A stretch of 64,000 bases of DNA. Origin: Platanthera guangdongensis (Eukaryota > Streptophyta > Magnoliopsida > Asparagales > Orchidaceae). Made by a program: the position numbers and the translations under genes. The stretch lies in assembly GCA_039583875.1 (NCBI GenBank), contig CM077159.1, positions 107,099,295 through 107,163,294 on the forward strand. The letters run 5' to 3'. Shown here one piece after another: positions 57,011 through 64,000 of the stretch (the stretch's first letter is position 1; each line of letters begins with the position of its first letter). The notes beneath the pieces were generated by a model, which saw nothing but the letters and a program-made list of their open reading frames with translations, had not been told where the DNA came from and did no database searches.

Positions 57011-59063
57011 TGAAAGAAATTGTACCTAATCACCTAGAGGGGGGGGGGGTGAATAGGTGACTTTATCTTTTTAAACTTTTAGGCAGATTATATCACAGAT
57101 TTATAACTAATTCTTCACAGCAATCAATCAGCAATCACAGAACAAACAAGCACACAGTGAACACACAGATTTATAGTGGTTCCCCAAGGTTTGGGTACAT
57201 CCACTTTCCCCCTTCGCCTATCTAGTAGTGTACTAGATTCGGCCAAACTCCTCAACTATCTCAGATCCTCAGATCTTACACTCAGAACCCCAAACAGGTT
57301 CCTACAGCTCAGGCCCAAGGCCCTACAACTCAGTCTTCTCCAAAGACCTACACTCAGCCACAAGGCCTACACTCAGCCACAAGGCCTACACTCAGCCACA
57401 AGGCCTACACTCAGCCACAACAGACCTACACTCAGAGAAATAGATCTCCTACACTCAGGCACACATGCCCTACCACTCAGCCTTTATAATTGCAGGCTTA
57501 CAAATCAGATCCCTAAGGATCCTACAAGAAATTTAGAATACAAAGTATATACCTATAACTCTGGATAAGAGAGAAGAGTTGATAGGTTCTTGATGAGTTC
57601 TTGAATGAACTCTGCTGAGATCAACCTCACTTGGCTTTCTTCAAAGCTTCTTGAATATAGAACACAATAGGATTGATTCTCTGCAGCTGATCTTCAATCA
57701 CTGCAACTTAAGTTTCAGATCTTAATCTGAAACCTTCTTCATAGTCTGGTTCCAATGGTTGTCTTCTTGGAAGGAGCTCTCTCTCTCCAACATCTTAGAT
57801 CTACACTTGATTCTTCAATGAATAGCTAGATCTTCTTCTTTGATTGTTGATCTTTTGTTGTTAATCTCATGGACAATCTCTTTCTGTTGACAGAATAAGC
57901 CTTTATATAGGCCTTCTTCAAGGTGACCGGCTGATCCAGTTCCTAACAGCTTTTTGACAACTCTGACAGTTGAAGTAGACCGGCTGGAATGGCAGCTGTC
58001 AAGTCATCCAGTCAGTTCTTGAAATATCTGTAACTGTCTGAAAGTGTCGAGACAGTCTGTCTTTAAGTGTCGACACTTATAGACCAAGTGTCGACACAAG
58101 TTGACTAAGTGTCGACACTAGCCTTCAAGGTGTCGACACAACTCCTTGTGTTGTAGAATTCACTTCTCGACACAGCTTCTTCAATATGTGTCGACACTGA
58201 TATTGAGTGTCGACACAACACCTTATTCTTCAGTACTTAGTTGATTTCTTATAGGTGTCGACACATCTCCTTGTGTTGACACATCTTCTTGTGTTGAACT
58301 TGTTTAGTGTCGACACATCTTCTTGGTGTCGACACATGCCTTCTGTGTTGATTCTTGCTGAGTGTCGACACAGCTCCTTGTGTCGACACATTCTTCTTCT
58401 GTTGAGACTTTGGCTGAGTGTCGACACATCTCCTTTGTGTCGACACTTGTACTTAGAATTTTGTTGAACTTTGCTGAGTGTCGACACAACATCCTAGTGT
58501 CGACACTTTCTTCATGTACTGAGTCTTCTGCTGTGTGTCGACACATTCTTTGTTATGTCGACACTTACTTCATGTGTTGAGTCTTCTGCTGTGTGTCGAC
58601 ACATTCTTCATTATGTCGATACTTATACTTAGACTCTGCTGAAATTTGTTGAGTGTCGACACAGCCTCCAAGTGTCGACACTTTCTGATTGTAGACACAA
58701 TTCATCTAGGTGTCGACACTGCTGTTAAGTGTCGACACAGCTTCACTGGATTTTTCTTCATTGAGTGTCGACACAGCCTTCATGTGTCGACACTTTCTGT
58801 CTGGTGTCGACTCTGCATCCCTGGTGTCGACACAATTACTACAAGTGTCGACACTGCTTGTCTGGGTGTCGACATAATTCTTCTTAAGTGTCGAAACTTT
58901 CCTTCTAGGTGTCGACACATGGACTTAGAAACTTTTCATCTTTCCCTGCAAATACTTAACCTGCACAAGGCAACTCAAAATATATCAAATACATTTTGAT
59001 GTATATCATTGAGTGGGGTGAGGCTTCTTCAAATCAGGTACATTCATTCCAATGTACCCAACA
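57011..59063 (-). repeat. 5' LTR of S2 (2053 bp)
   Basis: On the element's strand it starts TGTTGGGTACATTGG and ends CAATTTCTTTCA. TATATAAAGG box at about 57902-57909; array 58041-58930 upstream of it. Also holds a CACTCAGCCACAAGGCCTA repeat (57350-57420) and a G run (57040-57049). Confidence 0.93.
58041..58930 (-). repeat. GTGTCGACAC array in S2 U3
   Basis: About 25-30 exact or one-off copies of the 10-bp palindrome GTGTCGACAC, 15-40 bp apart and without a fixed period. The 3' LTR copy (47110-47940) is almost the same. It lies between the LTR start and the TATA box. Confidence 0.93.
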
Positions 59064-59810
59064 ATCTCCCTCTTCCAAGCCGCCACCTCCTCTCACCATC
59101 TTCAACCCGACCACCACCATCACTAGCCGGCCGACCACCTATCTCCTCCACCCGAGCACCCCCCCCCCCCTTTGAAGAGAACCCGGCCGCCCCTCTTCAC
59201 GTGAAGTTTTATCCGAGAAGGGCCTCCTTCTACGGCGAGGAATCTGGACTTTGGTGTGAAGCGGCCAAGGAGGATGATCTATCTCTCCATCCGGCGCGAC
59301 TCCGGCGGAACCATGGAAGAGCGATCCTTCAAAGGTAGTCGGAATCATCTATTCCGACGTGGGTAACGATCCTCTCCACTCACGTGTGATTCCCTCTTGA
59401 TATTCTAGTGGTCGGAAAGATTTTTGCGTTGGATTTGAATCGTTAGATTCTTCGTGGTTTTCCTTTTGATTTGCATCAATCTTAATCGCGTTATTTCCGA
59501 AAGGGTTTGGCGAGCCCCGTAGTTTTGTTGGGAGAGATCTACCATTTTTCGATCGCATTTTGGGTAGATCTCTTTTGGTACAACCATCGCTCGGTCGGAC
59601 CCAATATTGGTCCTCTTAGCTTGGGAGAACGTCGGCCTATAGCCGTTCGTTTGACCTTCCCGCGGAGTAGCTACCGTACGTTGGTGAACTGTGATAAATC
59701 GTTTGCGAGTGCGCCGCGGTTAAACCTAGTGCGAGTGTGATTGTTGAATTAGAGTGGCGTCCGCTTTATTCCCGTAACCCATATTGTGTCCGCGGTAGAG
59801 GCCTACATCA
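59064..59810 (+). repeat. G3 5' LTR, portion right of S2
   Basis: Ends GAGGCCTACATCA just before the primer site. The first part is Pro-codon-rich with a 10-C run (59161-59170) and contains short open frames of no clear meaning. The left part of this LTR is missing because S2 lies there. Confidence 0.65.
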
Positions 59811-59814
59811 ATTT

Positions 59815-59826
59815 TGGTATCAAAGC
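59815..59826 (+). promoter_or_regulatory. tRNA-iMet primer site of G3
   Basis: TGGTATCAAAGC, one base from the usual TGGTATCAGAGC, four bases after the LTR end. Confidence 0.85.
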
Positions 59827-60123
59827 GAGGTTCTTGTCAATTTTTTAATTGACACCCTCCACTCTTATTTAGCACGTTAACCTGCACTTGTGTTTGCACG
59901 TTAGTTGTCACAAAAAAAAAATATCAAAAAAAAAACTTTACTTTTGTTCTGCCAATAGCGGCTTAGATTTCTTATTTTTCAGCCAAAAAAAATCAAAATA
60001 AATTTTTTAATAATCCTCTTTTTATTTCCTGTAAGAAAATCAAAAAAAAATTATTTTCCTATAGTCATTAAACGGGATTAATTCCTTCGTTGGTCTGTCT
60101 AAGTCTGTTGTCCTCATTCTTGC
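59827..60123 (+). other. G3 leader
   Basis: A/T-rich, with several A runs (59911-60050). No coding frame. Confidence 0.6.
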
Positions 60124-61274
60124 ATGCACACTAGGCTCGGTACGGAATATCCTCCATCATCTTCTAATATGGATGATGACCGGGGTGAGGGTCGTGGCCT
60201 CACTGAGATTGAGGAACTCCGTCAGGATTTCACGGAGCAGTTGACGGCTATTAGGGAGGCACTTCACGGACTGGGGTTACCACAAGGGGCACCCCGTAAT
60301 CAACCCGCTCACCAATGGGTGGGAGAAAATCACAATCCTTACCCCCACCCTCCTAATGAGCACGCTCCTCGAGCACCGTACGAGTTTGACCTTACTCGGG
60401 CCATCCGAGTCAAGCCACCATCCTTTGATGGATTAGGAGATCCCCAAGTCTTCCAGGACTGGATCATGGAGATCGAATGTTATTTCGAGTGGTATACTCT
60501 GAACGACGCGGATAAAGTGCAAGTAGCGAGGATGAAGTTGCTAGGGTGTGCTAAGATATTTTGGTTGAATGAGGAGCAGCGCTTGAGAGTCAAGTACGGA
60601 GCGTTGCCCATAGGCTGGGATGCAATGAAGGCTAGGCTGACGGAACAGTACGTCCCTACTTACCATCGAACACAGATGTTCGATGATTTAGCTACCCTTA
60701 AGCAAGGGACTAGGTCGATGATCGAGTATATGAGTCTGCTGAAGGACATGATGGTTAGGTGTGATGTGAAAAAGATGCCCGAGCTCACCCTCTCCAGGTT
60801 CCGCAAGGGACTAAACCCCAACGTCCAAGGAAAGCTTCTGCGCTATGGTCACACTGACTTGCACACCACTTTCAACGCTGCCTTAGATATTGAGCAGCAC
60901 AATGCGCTTAAAGGCAAGTCTCGCTCGTTCCAAAAGGGCAAGTCCATTTTAGGACCGCCTCCCACCGCCACCTATAAAGCAAAAGGAAAGTATCAGCCCC
61001 CGACTCGACCTCCATAGTCATAACGGCTAGGAATGATAGAAACCCCTCTGGTGAGAGAGTCCCGGTGGGTAGGGTCAACAGAACGAATGTCACCTGTTAC
61101 GCTTGCGGGATCCAAGGACACTATGCTAGTGATTGTCCTACTACACCCAAACCATTAGCCCTGTTAGATTCCACCGGTGGGACGGACGACATTACTTACG
61201 AGGCGGGAGAAGAGAGCGAGTCGGACGGAGTGCCTAGTGATATGGAGGATGACTCCCATATGATGGTTATGTAG
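60124..61274 (+). pseudogene. G3 gag
   Basis: Start MHTRLGTEYPPSSSNMDDDR. Core: FQDWIMEIECYFEWYTL, VQVARMKLLGCAKIFWLNEE, WDAMKARLTEQYVPTYHRTQ, LKQGTRSMIEYMSLLKDMM, RFRKGLNPNVQGKLL. A TAG at 61015-61017 is followed by a frame change. The knuckle CYACGIQGHYASDC lies at about 61089-61130. TAG at 61272-61274 precedes the protease part; pol continues in the same frame (CILATPRALDDW), so this is probably CAG to TAG. Confidence 0.82.
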
Positions 61275-63804
61275 TGTATTCTGGCGACCCCTCGAGCATT
61301 AGACGATTGGAATAGGACGAACATTTTCACGTTGAATTTTAAGAGTGGTGAAAAATGGTGTAGGTTGATCATTGATAGCGGTAGTTGCATGAACGTAATT
61401 TCTGAAACTGCGGTGAGACGAATGTCTCTTGTTGCCGAGCCGCACCCTCACCCTTATAAGGTGGCATGGGTAGACAAGTCGTTCCTCCCTGTATCGAAGC
61501 GATGCTTGGTACCCCTTACCATCAAAGCTTACTCTGAGCAGATTTGGTGTGACGTCATCCCTATGGATGCTTGTCACGTTTTGTTGGGTCGCCCTTGGTT
61601 GTATGATCATAACGTCACCCACTTTGGTCGGGCCAATACTTACGAGTTTAAATTTAATGGCAAAACAATTTTCTTAAAACCCGCCCCGCCAAAGGATCCT
61701 TCGGCCCCCTCCAAGGATACAGTCATCCCGGTCGAGAAGAAAACGTTGAGCCTGATAGGGAAGAAAGAATTGAAGTGTACTACCTTTTTAGACGGCGTCC
61801 TATATGCATTAGTGTGTCTACAAGTTAAGGAAGATGCGGCCACTTTGAGAATTTGTCGCCGGCGCTGAGAACACTATTAGAGGAGTTTATGGACGTGTAC
61901 CCGGACGAGCTTCTGTCTGAGTTACCCCCATTGTGGGATATCCAGCACGCCATTGATTTCATTCCGGGTTCCTCATTGCCCAACCTCCCACATTATCGGC
62001 TAAACCCTTCCGCACACTTAGAGTTACAAACCCAGATTTCAGATTTATTACAAAAGGTTTTATCCGCCACAGCAAGAGCCCGTGCGCCGTACCCGCCTTA
62101 TTGGCCCCCAAGAAGGACGGCTCTTGGAGGATGTGTGTGGATAGTAGAGCCATTAATAAAATCTCAATTAAGTATCGCTTTCGCATCCCTCGCTTGGATG
62201 ATTTATTGGACATGTTAGCCGGTGCCACGATTTTCTCGAAATTGGATCTTAGGAGTGGCTACCATCAGATCCAAATTAGGGAAGGTGACGAGTGGAAAAC
62301 CGCCTTTAAATCTAAGGAAGGGCTCTACGAGTGGTTAGTTATGCCGTTTGGGCTTTCCAATGCACCGAGCACGTTTTCGAGGATGATGACCCACGTCTTC
62401 CAACCCTATATGGGAAAATTCATTGTGGTATATTTTGACGACATTTTGGTTTTTAGCACCTCCACGATTGATCACGAGTCACATTTAAAAGTCATCCTTA
62501 CCACGCTGAGATCGGAAAAATTATTCGTGAATATTAAGAAGTGTACCTTCCATGTGACATCGATTGAGTTCCTCGGTTATATTGTGAGTTCGAAGGGGAT
62601 CCACGTAGACCCCAATAAGGTACAAGCCATTAGAGATTGGACCGAGCCCGCCAATCATCGGGATGTTAGGAGTTTTCACGGGCTCGTTACATTTTATCGG
62701 CGATTTATTAAGGATTTAAGTAGTATTATGGCCCCCATTACCGAGTGCATGAAAAAAGGTGAATTTACATGGACGAACTCGGCCGCTACGACATTCCAAT
62801 TAATTAAATCGCGCATGTCGGAAGCCCCCCTTTTGCGACTACCGGATTTTACCAAAGTTTTTGAGTTGTCATGTGATGCTTCTGGAGTGGGAATTGGTGG
62901 AGTGTTGAGTCAGGAAGGCCACCCTGAGGGGTATTTCAGTGAGAAACTAGCAGATCTGAAATTAAATTATTCCAATTATGATCGAGATTTTTACGCGGTC
63001 ATTCGATGCCTCCAACATTGGCGGCATTATTTACTTCCTAAGGAGTTTGTCATCCTACCCGATCATGAAGCGCTAAGGTTTATTAACTCTCAAACTAAGG
63101 TTAGTCCTAGACACGACAAATGGGTCTCCTATCTTCAGGAGTATACTTTCGTTATCAAACACCTTAAGGGGACTCTCAACCGCGTAGCCGACGCCCTTAG
63201 TCGTGTTTCGTTATTGCTCTCCATGCTAGAAGTTAAGGTGATTGGCTTCGATAGGATTAAGGATGAGTACATCCACTGCCCAGATTTTAAGGATATCTAT
63301 TTCGCCACTCAAGACGACTCGCCTACAACCATTACTTCTTCTTACATTCGGGATAGCTATTTATTTAACCATTTGAAGCTATGCATCCCCCGTTCCTCCA
63401 TGCGACACTTCATAGTGTGGGAATTGCATGGCGGAGGGTTAGGTGGACACTTTGGCCGTGACAAGACGATCACGTTAGTTGAAGTCAAGTTCTATTGGCC
63501 CGGTCTTAAGGCCATGGTTAGTAAGGTCGTGGGAAGTTGCCGAGCATGCCATTTGGCTAAGGGGAACAAAACTAATGTGGGGATTTATACCCCTCTTCTA
63601 ATTTCTTTTATTCCCTGGGAAGACGTTAGCATGGACTTCATTCTCGGCCTCCCAATCACATTTCGACGTCACGACTCTATCTTAGTTGTTGTAGATCGTT
63701 TCTCTAAAATGGCCTATTTTATCGCGTGCAATAAAACCAACGATGCGTCACACGTTGCACAATTATATTTTAAAGAGGTAGTTGGCCATCGAGGAGTTCC
63801 AAAG
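61275..63804 (+). pseudogene. G3 pol, cut by S3 in integrase
   Basis: Protease LIIDSGSCMNVIS and VLLGRPWLYD. A frameshift near 61845 precedes LRTLLEEFMDVYPDELLSEL. One base is missing near 62056 (a G in the codons for QKGF). RT then runs open from about 62057: KDGSWRMCVDSRAIN, IFSKLDLRSGYHQI, VMPFGLSNAPSTF, VVYFDDILVFS; RNase H: ELSCDASGVGIGGVL, NYDRDFYAVIRCL, LPDHEALRF; integrase: zinc region (HGGGLGGHFGRDKT, CRACHLAKG), SMDFILGLP, VVVDRFSKMAYFI. It ends at HRGVPK where S3 begins. Confidence 0.87.
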
Positions 63805-64000
63805 TGTTGGGTATTGTATCCACAACGTACATGATTTGAAGAAGCCCGTGAACAAGCTAAGGTAAATAGACAATGTATTTGATAAAATATTTCAAGTTGT
63901 GCTTGCAGTTATTCCACGCTAAGTGCACACCAATGTCAGGGTACAGTAGGTCAATATATAAGGGTCTGCACGACGTAATCCCTCGTTGAGCAGATCAGTG
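63805..64000 (+). mobile_element. S3, start of an S1-family copia LTR
   Basis: TGTTGGGTATTGTATCCAC onwards aligns with the S1 LTR start (minus strand of 18864 down), including GCACACCAATGTCAGGGT and GACGTAATCCCTCGTTGAGC. Similarity is clear but below that of the two S1 LTRs to each other. Plus orientation, inserted in G3 integrase. CAAAG (63800-63804) may be one target copy. Confidence 0.88.

Larger units (their letters stand above)
47110..59063 (-). mobile_element. S2, SIRE/Maximus-type copia element (about 12 kb)
   Basis: 5' LTR 57011-59063, primer site, gag, pol, extra ORF with its own promoter-like region, polypurine tract, truncated 3' LTR. Copia order is integrase before RT. It lies in the 5' LTR region of G3. 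The missing LTR end means no target duplication can be checked. Coding parts carry few lesions: one or two stops per gene and at least two pol frame changes. Confidence 0.9.
59064..63804 (+). mobile_element. G3, Ty3/gypsy chromovirus-like element, 5' part
   Basis: LTR part, tRNA-iMet primer site, leader, gag and pol up to mid-integrase on the plus strand. The gag core resembles CRM/Reina-type chromoviruses. The integrase C-terminus that could carry a chromodomain is beyond S3, outside the window. Confidence 0.8.

Noticed and set aside
58041..58930. Regularly recurring 10-bp motif resembling a CRISPR array
   Set aside because: Spacing is irregular, the motif is too short, the context is a plant LTR, and no Cas genes are present.
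59064..59076. ATCTCCCTC right of the S2 5' LTR resembles the S2 polypurine tract, hinting at a tandem S2 or LTR recombination
   Set aside because: Only about eight bases match and no further internal S2 sequence follows; the adjacent sequence leads into the G3 primer site.

Overview
The window is a repeat-dense stretch of a flowering-plant nuclear genome. I see no host gene, no rRNA and no tRNA gene. Almost every base belongs to an LTR retrotransposon. Plant origin is shown by Ty3/gypsy Tat-type elements (second RNase H after the pol RNase H, antisense extra ORF, tandem 3' arrays), Tekay/Del-like chromoviruses with a chromodomain integrase, and SIRE/Maximus-type Ty1/copia elements with a long extra 3' ORF. 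Primer sites match initiator tRNA-Met in all but the Tat elements. The species cannot be named from the sequence.

Left half (1-31167, all elements on the minus strand): a nested stack. Tat copy C (5' LTR 29078-29819) lies against an older LTR-like block (29820-31167). Its gag is broken by the Tekay-like element G2 (5' LTR 27572-28790). G2's integrase is broken by the Tekay-like element G1 (5' LTR 20259-23697). G1 is broken twice: by the non-autonomous SIRE-like element S1 (10159-18864), which lies inside G1's gag/protease intron, and by Tat copy A (1-8805, 5' LTR 8162-8805), whose left end is outside the window. Copy A carries on the opposite strand (110-1373) an extra ORF with a 67-bp intron.

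Right half: Tat copy B (plus strand, about 31812-36456 and 45958-46850) is decayed and 5'-truncated. It is split by G4 (36457-45957, minus), a Tekay-like element with near-identical 2.3-kb LTRs, a perfect 5-bp target duplication and open gag and pol, the only element here that looks potentially functional. S2 (47110-59063, minus) is a SIRE/Maximus-type copia element with gag, pol, a 945-codon extra ORF and a truncated 3' LTR. It sits in the 5' LTR region of chromovirus G3 (59064-63804, plus), whose integrase is interrupted by S3 (63805-64000), the edge of an S1-type LTR.

Three patterns cut across elements. (1) The U3 part of every LTR family whose U3 is visible holds an array of short palindromes, usually just upstream of a TATA-like box, and S2 repeats this layout inside the element, upstream of its extra ORF. 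(2) G1, G2 and G4 share a phase-1 GT-AG intron exactly between gag and protease; retention ends Gag at a TAA three codons in, and splicing joins gag to pol. (3) Many disabling mutations are CAG-to-TAG or CGA-to-TGA, as expected from deamination of methylated CHG and CG sites. Frames and splice sites were read by eye, and identities are visual estimates.
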